DNA from: Litomosoides sigmodontis | Lineage: Eukaryota > Nematoda > Chromadorea > Rhabditida > Onchocercidae | Reading direction: 5' to 3' | Assembly: GCA_963070105.1 (NCBI GenBank) | Contig: OY718806.1 | Span: 207,001-271,000, forward strand | DNA: 64,000 nt | Shown here: positions 42,219 through 53,206 of the stretch, in pieces | Layout of the letters: each line of letters starts with the position of its first letter | How positions within the stretch are numbered: the stretch's first letter is position 1 | The notes under the pieces: model-generated | What the model was told of the DNA's origin: nothing | The model's database searches: none | Seen by the model: only the letters and a program-made list of their open reading frames with translations | Made by a program: the position numbers and the translations under genes

Positions 42219-43783
42219 CTGAATCAAAAGACATTTTGGAAACAACGAAAATTACAGAGAGAACTATTACTGAACTGAACTAAGTTCTCTATTCCACTCA
42301 GTGTAACAAAGAACTTATTTCTATTTTTATCTCATTAGCAAGGATTAATGCAACTTTAAAATGAGAACCGCTTTCTTTTTAAAAATCAAACAGCTGGATT
42401 CAATGCTTCTTCCCGCTTCATTGAACATAACTGATGAGCCCTTCATTCTTCAATCTCTTTTATTTCATCTCGCTAGAAAATATAGCCAGCTAATACGCAT
42501 AGGACAATTTAAGTTAATCACGAGATATTAAATTGACAGTATGTCAACATATGAACTCTGCTGTACCACAGAATTTTATTACTTCCAGCGATTTATTGCA
42601 CATGTGATTCTGAAACTGGTCCAGGAGGAGCTACGATTTACGACTATTTTGAAATAAATAAACCTCTTACTTCGCTAAAAATTGCAAAATCAAGCGTCCA
42701 GTGAAAATCGCACGTGATTTGCTCGATAAGAAAATACTAATTTAGCAAAATGATTTGGGGAAAACAAGGGAATAAATTGAGAAGACTGAAGAAAATATGG
42801 CGGGCAAAATATTGAAAATTTAAAGAAGGTTGCGTTGGGTAGAAATATTGGTTAGATGGGTGAGAAGAAATAATGTAGTGATAAGGAAAGGCGCGATGTC
42901 ATCAAATCAGGAGCTGTCAGGCGTGGGATGAGGGAGGGGGAGAGGGCGGGTTCGGTGGGACAGGTTGCGTGATTCGGGATGAGAGACACAGATGACGGGA
43001 GGGGGACATTATTGCGGTGATGGCAGTGGTGACAACATTGGATAGTAAGAAGAGGAAAAAGAAAATCAAAGCGTATGTGTCGCTCACAAGACAACCAGTT
43101 CCTTCACCCTACCGATGCAACTGCTGCCTTCGCTGTACGGTCTCCCTCAAGCAAGTTAGGCCACAACTATATCGTCAACGCAAATTACAGATGAGCCCTT
43201 TGATTCCAAGCAAGCACCCTGTACAAGCCCGTGCTAGAAACCACAACGATCAGGACTCCTCCTTACCTTGCGCTAACATACCACTAAATTAGACGTATCT
43301 GAGTCAGAGGAGAAATTTGTAGTATGGAAGTCTCGCAAAAATCAAGCTCGATTCTTGTAAGCAATAACAGGAAATTTTAGGACACTGAGCAAGTGCTTAA
43401 CAACTTTTTTTGGAGGGACACTATTGAGAACTTAATCAGCCAACCGAAAGCCATCGAAATTTGAAATTTTACGGCATCATCATTGTCCAGAAACGCTGTT
43501 TTGTTACACGGTTGGCTAAAATATATCCAAAACCCATTTATTCTAAAAATATTAAAACATATTAGAACAATCACACGATGTCTGTTCATTTCCATTAACA
43601 TAGAATTTAAAAAAGTGAACGGAGTGACAAGGTAATGAAGGATCAAAAAAAGGAAAAAATAGCACAAAATTACAGTACAATCACTCTCACACTAAATTAA
43701 CACAGGTTTATGAGAAAATCGGCACAGATTACTTCAATATATGGTTATTTACATGAGCTTTTTTATAACTATACCGAACAAAA
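42219..43783. other. Interval between RUFY-like and DOK-7-like genes
   Basis: It should contain the 3' flank of the RUFY-like gene and probably the missing first exon(s) of the DOK-7-like gene, which must end with a phase-0 donor before the tryptophan codon at 42218. A GC-richer patch lies at 42.88-43.20 kb. On the minus strand a short ATG frame with a GTAAGG donor near 43273-43261 is one candidate, but its phase does not fit directly. Confidence 0.5.
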
Positions 43784-46700
43784 TTAGAAAGAATTAAGTG
43801 ATGAATTCTCTTCTAACGAAGAATTATGTCGTGAACGCAATAAATTGTAGCAGTGCAAACAGACTCGCACTGGTTTCGCATTAGAAGGCAGTTTAACACG
43901 TGCATCTGCGCATGAATTGCAAAATATAGAGCCGCAATTCCTAAATAAAAGTTATTGCTACTTTTTAAAATAAGGCACAAGCTTATTAGCAACATTCTTC
44001 CAAATTTCGACCATAACTAACACTTACAAATCAATCCTCGTAAATATATATATTAAACTCACACGTTCACTTCTTGAAAGATGTGTTACAAAATATATCT
44101 TCTAGACAGACCTGCAATGATGCTTCCGTCTACTCATGCTGAACTGCAAGTTGCATCCTTTACAATTTAAGACATTACCATCTCTTTCCCACTCAGCTTC
44201 CGAAAGAGGTAAAAGTTCCTCTTTCAATTCAACTACTTTCAGCTTTGACCTGGAATAATAATACTTTTCCAGTTAGAAATGCTATGCAAAATACCAATGC
44301 TAAACTTTATGTAATATGAACTCGTGACATACACCGAAAGATGACCACCAAGTTCTTCTAGAGCTTTCTCACAATCCTCCAGTTTCTCGCTCTTATATTT
44401 ATAACTGACACTCAACTCTTCGAGTTCCTGAAAAATGACTAGAATTAGGAGACAGCAGTTCTAGAAAAAAGAAAGTAATAATCTAACGAAGCCAAGAATC
44501 AATGAACGTAAGAAGTGGTAGGTGGACGGTAGAATGTAAGGAACAAAATGTCGATATTTTATTGCCGCGATAATTTTTCTTGGCAGTTCTTGGACCTTTG
44601 AATCTATTGAACATCGAAAATAACCCAAAAAATGGTAAAATAGTAAAAACTACGCGCTTATTACCAAATTGACATTTATTTGCTATTAAATATTTTAAAT
44701 GAAGAACAAAATGAACCTGTTTTATCACAGGTAATTGTTTCAACTTTTCATTCAGTTCAGAATTATGACGTTGCAATTTTCCAAGTCTGTCATTCGCAAT
44801 TGCTAGTTCCTGCTAAACACGCACAAACACGTCAATATTTTTATTTTACATGTAGAGCCAATACTATTTTAAATTCGTCTAAAAATTTAGACCTGCTTCT
44901 TTTCCAACACATTCAGTGTTTGCATGTATTCATCAGTTTTATCAGCCAACTCCTTTTTCAACATCTCCGAAGTCCCAGTTTCGTGTTTCAAATCCATTTC
45001 ATGTACAGAATTTCTTTTGTTCAATACATCAATCTGTTGCTGCAGTTGCTCTTTCTCCTCAACAAGTCAGCTTTATTAAACATTTAATTTAATATTGCAC
45101 TATTAATTATAACCACAAATAATGCCTTATGATTCGTCAATGAATCATAACAATTTCGTTATTAGAAAAAAAATTTACATGATTATGTCGCTTATTAGCA
45201 CTGATCATGTCTTTTTCCAACTGTCGGCACTTCGCTTCTACAACACGAATTTTTTCATACAAATCAACGTTCACTTTTTTCGTATCTGCTAGTTGCTGCC
45301 ATAAAATTCGTATGGAATCTTCTTTTTCAAATACTAACTGAGATAACTCTGCTCTGAAATGAAATCGACATTACGTAGAATTTTTTTTACTTCAAATCAA
45401 ATAAAATATTTGAAACAGAAAGTAACAAACACACACTTTTCCTTTTCTAACAATTCCACTGTAGCAATACGTTCACTAGTCACTTTTGATGCATCTTCCA
45501 CTGCAGCACCAGCCAACTGGAAAAATTATTTTCAATATTTCAAATGCATTGTGCTGTATTACAAAATTGAAATTCAAAGACTTGCTCATTCAACTTCAAA
45601 AATTGTTATGTGGAATAAACCAAAGATATTATTTTGCAGAAATTGTAAAATATCTTACACTAATGCTATTGACAGTAGACAGACTGACTTCTTCCAATTT
45701 CGTTTTCAACTCAGCCACTTTGGATCTATAGTAGTGACACCGAATTATGAGATTGAAAAAAAAAACAAACTAAAGGCGAAAGTTCTTATTTTCGAAGATT
45801 TCAACACACTTAAAAAACTATAGTTGATCAAAACCAGTGTATTTGGGAAGTTTTGATGGAGCAAACTTTTTCAGCTAAACTTAAAAAAAGCTTACTCCAG
45901 ATAATGATTTCGTTGCTCCAAGTAATTTTTTTGATCAAGAGCAAGTTCCAGGAATTTTGCATCGGCCAAATCAGATCCATTCTCACCATTAGCATTATTC
46001 GATATGTTTGGTAAGCAAACGTAAGCTGCTAGTTCAACAGTTCTTCAATACGTACGTTTCAAAGTACAAAATTGGTGTAAAAGTCATTGTCGAGAAGGAA
46101 AAAATGGAACAAAAAAGTACTGCAAATAAATAAAACAAAGTTAAGCACCAAAAGCAATTCAAAGCATACATGGGCTGATTTTCCAGCTGTACCTGATCTA
46201 GCGCTAGGTTACAATCAAGAACCGAAAGTGCCATTAATGCTCCGGACAGACCGATACATTCATCATGTCGAACTAATGCCCATGGCTCGTAGAAGTCCCA
46301 GAAAACATTTTGTAAAATGTCACATTCTGATAATTCATATCTTACGAGCAAAACTCCACAATACTCATATACTTCATACATGCATATATATGTATATAAA
46401 CAGAGAGAAGTGGATCGCACACATTCAATCTTATAAACACAATCTACGAATCGAGACCCCACGAGCCTTTGCAGCCTGGTGTAAAAGTAATATAATCAAC
46501 TCTAAACTTTTTCAAATACGCTGTCGTTTGAACATGAAAGAATCAACATACCTGATGTAGCTCGAAGTTACCAAATTTTCGAAGTAGTTACCAAGTTTCT
46601 TTTGCATAACAGCTAATCTCAGAAACGCTCGAATGCGAAGCAGAGGAGTTCTGCAAAATGGATTCCCGATATTGCGCACAGTGTATAGAGTATGAATATT

Positions 46701-47915
46701 TACCAAATATTCCCACAAAACTGATTCGACTTCCAAAAAATTACAACTTACGTAATCTTATCAAGACGGTCAATGCATTGGTAGCTCTCATTCATATCTG
46801 CATTTACGCTTGCAACTTTACCAAGACAACTCCATAATTCAGAATCAGGGGCACGTAGTGCTATCATTGTCTTATGGACTACAAAAAATCATGAATTTTT
46901 TAAAATGAAAAAATTAATTCCATCACATTTATTTCAAATAATTTATCTGTTCAACAGCATAAAGGAAATCTGCAAAGGAAAATCGCTAACTATTAGTGCC
47001 CATGCTTTGTCACTGTTCAAATGAATTTCTAAGCCGTTAAGATTTTTCAGTTTTACACTGAACAATACACCTCAATAAAAAATTATGAAAAAAGTTTTGC
47101 ATCCAAAGCAAAGTATAAAATATCTTGAAACCTGAACTTCTAAAACCATGCCACAAAACTTTCTCAAGTACAACGAAAAGATCGGTGAGTGAACGTATTT
47201 CGGCATTGATAATACGACGTCTTGAACGCATACTTTCATCCAAAAATACGCGCAATACTAATCTAGTGATTAACAACAAATTGGACCGTTCATAGTCTAA
47301 AAAAGATGCAAAATTTATGAAGAAAAGCTGTAAAAACAAAGCACTGAGGCGTTTTTTAGCGACTCATTACAATTTCACAGACAATCACTGTTATCTTGCA
47401 TAAATCAGTTAATCGATAACCATCAACTGTATTGTAAAGTAAATGTTTGCGTCACCTTACTGCCACCAGAACCTTTTGCACCATGTAAGCAATAGCAAAT
47501 TTTTTAACTTCGTTATACAGAAAAAACAACAGTACAGTAAAGTGCAAAATGATAAGATAAACCAATCTATTTCATACCATAATTGCTTATCAATAGTAGT
47601 CACTACTTATTTATAACTGTAAACTAATTATGTTTGATATTCCACAGATTCCCGCCTATTAAATTGTGTCATATAATTAATGTATATATTTGACGGCTAA
47701 AAGTAGAAGTTTATAGACTGCAGTGAGTGCAATGACAAACTAGATCAATAAATACATAAATGGAGAAGCAAATGAAGGTAGGAAATGTGCACTTCGTGTT
47801 CCGCATGATCTGAATTATACAAGAATGTAAAATTATAAAAAAAACCTTTCGTAAGTGATTGGGTGGCGGTAAGCGTAGTACTGAAATCGAATCCAAACAA
47901 CTCCAAAACATTCAT
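43784..47915 (-). CDS. rufy: RUFY-type RUN, coiled-coil and FYVE domain protein
   Basis: Fourteen exons close in frame to 580 aa: 47915-47846, 47296-47138, 46878-46752, 46650-46552, 46340-46170, 46042-45896, 45725-45659, 45516-45437, 45353-45179, 45057-44893, 44809-44717, 44427-44333, 44249-44112, 43940-43784. A RUN domain occupies about 20-205 (YERSNLLLITRLVLRVFLDE, LWHGFR, LRLAVMQKKLGNYFENL, FYEPWALV). A long coiled coil, about 250-500, is rich in Leu/Glu/Lys heptads. The C-terminal FYVE finger has WERDGN, the basic SRRKHHCRNCG motif, CNSCAD and PVRVC. Known family: RUFY proteins are endosomal effectors that bind small GTPases (Rab4/14/33, Arl8) through RUN/coiled-coil and PI3P through FYVE. 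The ligand residues for zinc and PI3P are present, so the finger looks functional. Exon 5 uses an AAG acceptor, and the 45057 acceptor (TTGAG) is unusual. Confidence 0.9.
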
Positions 47916-49140
47916 CGTAATTGAACGGTTGCTACAACAAAACGAAAAAAATTGGTACCTGAAAGCATTGGGCGGTACGAATAAATTCATAATCAAATTT
48001 ACTGGTTATCGCAAAATAGTTCACTTTCATTTGTCTGTTATGAAACTTCGGAAATGCGGATGAATGGGCATGAAGTTTTCATATAGCGCGTTCAATATTT
48101 TCCGATTTTAATTTTCTTATTTGTCTTTTAATCCTATTATTCCGAACCTGAAATTTTACTATTCTGAAATCCACTTTCCGGACAGCTTTGAAAGTAAGAC
48201 TTCGTAAACATTTTGTTCAAAAAAAAGCCACAGAGGATTGGAACAGCGAACTTCTAGAAAACGCTACATTCTTTCACGAAAACAACCACCACTTACAAAA
48301 GTATCTTGTGAGCGCTTCAATCTTGTGTTAATATTCGGGTGGAGGAATCTACAAAGGAAGATTTGAGTAAGAAATATGAGAAATACAAAAAAAAATGCGG
48401 ACATATTAAGATAAACCTGAACGCCAAATTAGAGTAATGTTTACGCTAGAAAAGTGTCAACCGTATAAAGGAGTGACTACAATTTCCATCATAAATGTTA
48501 TGAACTCGCATGACATCTGGACACCCATATCACATAGATTACTTGCGAAACATCGCATCCTGACCCATACAAAGAATCGAAATACGTTTCCAGGTACGAT
48601 TAGCTACAGGTTCTCTGTCGGTGGGAAGGAGGCTTGGCAGAGGTGGGTGATGGCGCTTCGTTTTTTGTTGTTTTTTTGCGGTTCCGTTACTTCAGGATCT
48701 TTTGACATAAATCATAATTACTATAAAAGTTGTAGTCATGTCGACCACTTACATTTCCTGTGACGTACATCCTCAGTTATGTCCAACATTATTAACTACT
48801 ACCTTTGTGGTATTTTTGATAAGAATTAGGTCGATACCGTTTGCCTAAATCTTCGACTTTATTACGTCTTGAGATCTTAGCTTATTGCTAATACGGGTAC
48901 ATAAGCTTGGATACATGACACATATTACCGCTTAGTGTTGCTGTTGGCGTAATCGCAGGTCTAAGTTGTGTTTTATTCAGCTTTTGTCCTGATAGTCATT
49001 GTTGTTTTTGCACTACAGACATATCTTTTATATTTCTACTATCTGTTTGATTTCTTCTTTTAGCGCAATTAGCCCTTGCTTTTACGAGGTATACTTGCTG
49101 AAAAGGTGGAGGCAGCCTGACGATGTCACTATTTGAAAAT
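47916..49140. other. Divergent intergenic region RUFY-like / API5
   Basis: On the minus strand TTGTTGTAG ends at 47932, 17 bases before the RUFY-like start codon, and is a probable trans-splice acceptor. The rest should hold promoters for both genes. I found no further gene. A frame at 48437-48763 (+) lacks motifs. Confidence 0.5.
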
Positions 49141-49199
49141 TTTCAGGAAAATTTGTTACTGTTGCTGCTGTAGGCTTTTGCCAAAGAAGGGTCTGAAAG

Positions 49200-52077
49200 A
49201 TGAGCAGTGCAACAATTGATGATATTTACGATGCGTGCGAACGTTTGGATAAAGCTCAAGTTAAGGTTATCGTTAGCTTCCTCATTACCCATGTATTCAG
49301 GATGTTTTCGATAATTATGAATCCACTTGATTAAGTTGCAGTGTGAACGCTGAATGTTGCACACTTCATTAAAAGGATTTCATATTCGGTCTAGGTGCAA
49401 ATGTTTAAAATGTTTTAACAATGTTTGAAAAAAAAACTTGAGTGAAGTATCTCTCAACGACACAGGAAAGATGAGTTCATGAAATTGCAGAACGTCGAGG
49501 ACTACAAAGTTTTCATTTCGGGTACTAAAGGGAACAATGGAAAGGTGAAAAAGCTTTGTGCTCATATGATCGTCCGATATTGGCAAGATTTCACGGATCT
49601 GCGCAATGTGGCATTTTATTCGCTTGTTTCGTTATTGGAAGATCGAGATCCCGATGTACCCGTTTTACTGAATTTTCTGTCCTGATAATTAATTCTGTTT
49701 CTTTTTCGTGTCTTTTCGAATTCCATGTCTGATGCGATTACAGATACGAAAGGCAGTAATTCGTGAAATACCGCATGTAGCCAAATCTGGAGAACTTGTT
49801 GATAAAATTGCTGATGTATTATCGCAGATGCTGCAGCAGACAGATGAACTTCAGGAAATAGCTATGCTTACAAACGTTCTTGTTCAGCTGCTGAAGTCTC
49901 ATCCGAAGGGTTGATATTTTATGAGTATAAAACATAACGTGCACTGATAGGAGTTCTTTGGATCAGAATTTTTTAAACTATAGAAATTCTACGTTTTCCT
50001 TTAAAGGTTCATAGGAATTATAATGAGTAATACTCGTATGCAGACGCACTTTCTGCGATATTTGTTAATGTTGTCAAATCGGAAGAGGAATCGGTGCGTT
50101 TGCGCTTATTGAAATTCATCCAGTTGCATATACATGATATTCCGATTCATTTGATGAATGAGGATTTAATGCTATCAATCGAGCACCACATTCGCGAGGT
50201 AATTATATTGCGGCCAAATATTGCTGCTGTCGTTTCCGATGGTGAATGGTAAACGATCAACCGTTAAATAAATTTCTTTTTCGGTTTTTTCAGGTGCTTA
50301 AAGATATCACGGCTGTGGAGTTCGATTTAATTTTTAATTTTATGCGTTCGTTGGAGTTTTTTCGAACTGCGAAGGGACGTATGATATTGTACAAAGTCGT
50401 TATCGATCAAATTCAAATTGATGAACCATTTCCTGTATTTTTCTAAACAGTTATTTTGACAATTTTGGAACTTGCAACTGGAAAATATCCATAAATTTCT
50501 GTTTTTTTTTTAAATCATGCTATGGAGCTGAACAGTTCCATGCTAATGATGAATGATGTGGACATCTGCAAATATTCTTAATTGCAGATTAAAATATCTT
50601 TTCTGTTGAAATAATGATCATATTTTGTCATAAATTTCCTACAGTAATACCATTTTTATTTACAGGCTAACGATCCGCAACGTTTTGATCAGATACTATA
50701 TTTCGTTGAACGAGCGCGATTACTTCTTTCAGTCAGCTTTATAATAATATAAGCAGAAAAAATGTTAGGCAGTAAATGCCGTTCACCTTCTTTTTCATAT
50801 CCATTGTTTACCTATTTATATTCATTTTCCGTAAAAAAATGTTAAACTAAAAATGTAATATACTTCATTCTAGGCTAGTTATCGAAGTACTGAACTCGTG
50901 AAATTTATGATATCCAAAGGTATTCCTGTACTTGAAAAAATTGATGCTGCGTTACGTATTAGATTTTTGCGAGCTCTGGTTGAACTTGCTCCGTTTTCGA
51001 AATCGTTAGAACGCAGTGATCTAATGATCTTATCTGATTATTTTTCGGTTGGTATTAAATCGATATTTCTCTGTTATTGTTTGCAGTTCTTATCTTGTTT
51101 AGTGTTAAGTTATCATCATTGTTGGCATTACCCAGAAAAAATTTTTTATTGATTTGAGCAGATTAAATATTTTCTGTTTTTAGAAGCTTATTCCTTCGCT
51201 GCCATCAGAGCGTTCCGATGCAAGCGCGGAAGATGTAAGCACACCTTTGGAACAAGAATTACGACTTAGCGAACTGGAAACGATATCTTTAGCTTTTGCT
51301 TCTTTCTGTAAAGTAGACAAAACAGCTTTTGAGTATACGTTGGAACATAGCAAAGATTCAGCTAGTTGGCGAAGAAGGTATTTCTAAGTTCCTGAGATTT
51401 TATTCCCAGTATTTATTATGTTTGAGGATATGACAATAGCTAGTTATTATCAAAACGTAATCGATTAAAGCAGGGAGATACTGTATATTATGTTGATCAG
51501 TGCGAGGAAAGACGAGTGCAGTTGGTTGTGATATCTGGTACTTGATTGGTAGATTGGTAATGTCTGCGATAAATTATGTTGCATATGAAATGAAATTTAA
51601 GCTCAAATGCACTTTTTCGCTGGTATATACTATATGTATCGGATGATTTTTTTTCAGAATCATCTATCTGGGCCGACTATTGCAGCAGTATATCATTTCG
51701 GTTAATTCTGAATTGCAGAAGATGCGTAAATTGGAACCTTCCAAACGAGACGCGAATCAGTTTACATTCCAACAAAATTGCCTAAAAATGGCAGAAAATA
51801 CTCTTCATGTGGCAAAAATGCTTGCTCACAAATCTCCTTCCTTCGTTTTTGTTATAACGCCAAGCTGGAAAACAGAAAGCAGGTATATTTTCGACCTTTC
51901 TTAAAGCAGTTTTTAAAAAGCAATTTTTTTTTCAAATGTGCAGGCTTTAAGAAAATTTTCAGGAAGCGGTACAACGACTGGGAAGCTAAAATGGAACAGA
52001 AACGGAAAAGACCGCTCCCTGATGTCTACGTGCCACCTGGTGGAAAATATAGTGGTGGGCGTTTGAGCTTATTTTGA
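49200..52077 (+). CDS. api5: API5 (apoptosis inhibitor 5 / AAC-11) homologue
   Basis: Exons: 49200-49259, about 49466-49661, 49744-49909, 50044-50198, 50294-50434, 50666-50731, 50874-51047, 51184-51377, 51658-51882, 51963-52077; roughly 495 aa. The start SSATIDDIYDACERLDKAQ, the HEAT-like helical repeats (IRKAVIREIPHVAKSGELVD, VLKDITAVEF) and the C-terminal YVPPGGKYS follow human API5 from end to end. API5 is a nuclear HEAT/ARM-repeat scaffold that suppresses E2F1- or Acinus-linked apoptosis in vertebrates. The human C-terminal RG-rich tail and leucine-zipper region are shortened here, the protein ending soon after the KYS motif. A KRKRP basic patch is a probable nuclear signal. The exon 1 to exon 2 junction does not join in phase with the AG I can see, so a micro-exon or an error is likely there. 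A TTTTCAG at 49145 is a possible leader acceptor. Confidence 0.85.
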
Positions 52078-53203
52078 GTTAAAACTTCATAAGGTCTAAA
52101 CTTATTGCTTGCACAGTGCAAGTTCTGTGCTCGTTGTTTTTTTTAACACCCTCTTTACGTTTATTTTTTCCGTCACCATTACCGAAATACGGCATATTTC
52201 GGTAGTCTGATTTTAAGTCGGATATTCATTAAGTGGGGAAGCTAGCAGCTATGCTTAATGTTAGAATTTTATAGCTTAATTGACAGTGGTCAGGGGAATT
52301 CGAAAGGATATTTAAAATTTCTACAAAAATGGTAATTCATGTTTGGGATGATCGTAAAGAATTTTCGAGGTTCCTTTCTTCGTAGTTCCGTATCTGGGGC
52401 TAGCAGTCGAAAAGAAATTTTGCAGGAATTTCTCTCATATGAAACTTTTTTCAGGTATGCTAAGTCAAGCTAGCAGAAAGAATAGTGCGGGAGGGCGCCT
52501 CGGTCAGCGCCAATTATAGTTTTATTTGAAATTTTTATCGGTGCTGATCTCTACTCACTGTTATGGTTGTATTATTATTTGTTTCGCTTTTGTTTTTAAT
52601 CAGTAAGCGTAGAGTTATATTTCGCTTGGCGCGTGCTTCAGTGCCTATTTAGAGATTCATCATATATTGTTGAATGCAATCGTTGTACCACCCGTAAGAT
52701 TAGACTGTTTTGCTGAAATCATTGGTCTCTCTATTGGTTGTTTTTTACGGGCCATTTATGTACTTTTTACCTTTACTCGCATATTTTTTGTTGTAGTAGT
52801 ATTCTTCAGGTCGATGAATATATTGTTAGCTAGCTCTGTAGTGCAACGGATAGTAAACCTTTATGAGATGCAAGGTATTAGTAAAGCAAAAAGTGGTAAA
52901 TGTGTTTTATGGCAATTGTGTATTGTCGATACCTTTTTTTGAACTCTGTGCCGTGATCAGTTTTCTTGTCACTACTCTCCAGTTGTACCTGAACTCCACG
53001 GTTTTCAATAAATGAATTGCATTAACGAAGAAAAGATAGTTACATGTCATTGGATGGATGATCGGAGCCTGATTTTACTATTGAGAAATCCTGTAATAAT
53101 CGAATCATTTTTTTAGGTTTCAGTTTTCAGGTCTCTATGACGAATTTATTTGAGTCTCTGTTACAGATTCATTTGTTACAGAGGTAACAATATAAGTTTG
53201 CAG
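52078..53203. other. Spacer between API5 and TRAPPC12 homologues
   Basis: About 1.1 kb without a supported gene. A frame at 52667-52942 has no motif. The interval ends in AAGTTTGCAG, the probable trans-splice acceptor three bases before the next start codon. The spacing is much longer than the usual nematode operon gap, so independent promoters are more likely. Confidence 0.5.
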
Positions 53204-53206
53204 GAA

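Noticed and set aside
43017..43292. Plus-strand basic frame of 91 aa
   Set aside because: It lies in GC-rich simple sequence opposite the genes, without motif or splice support.
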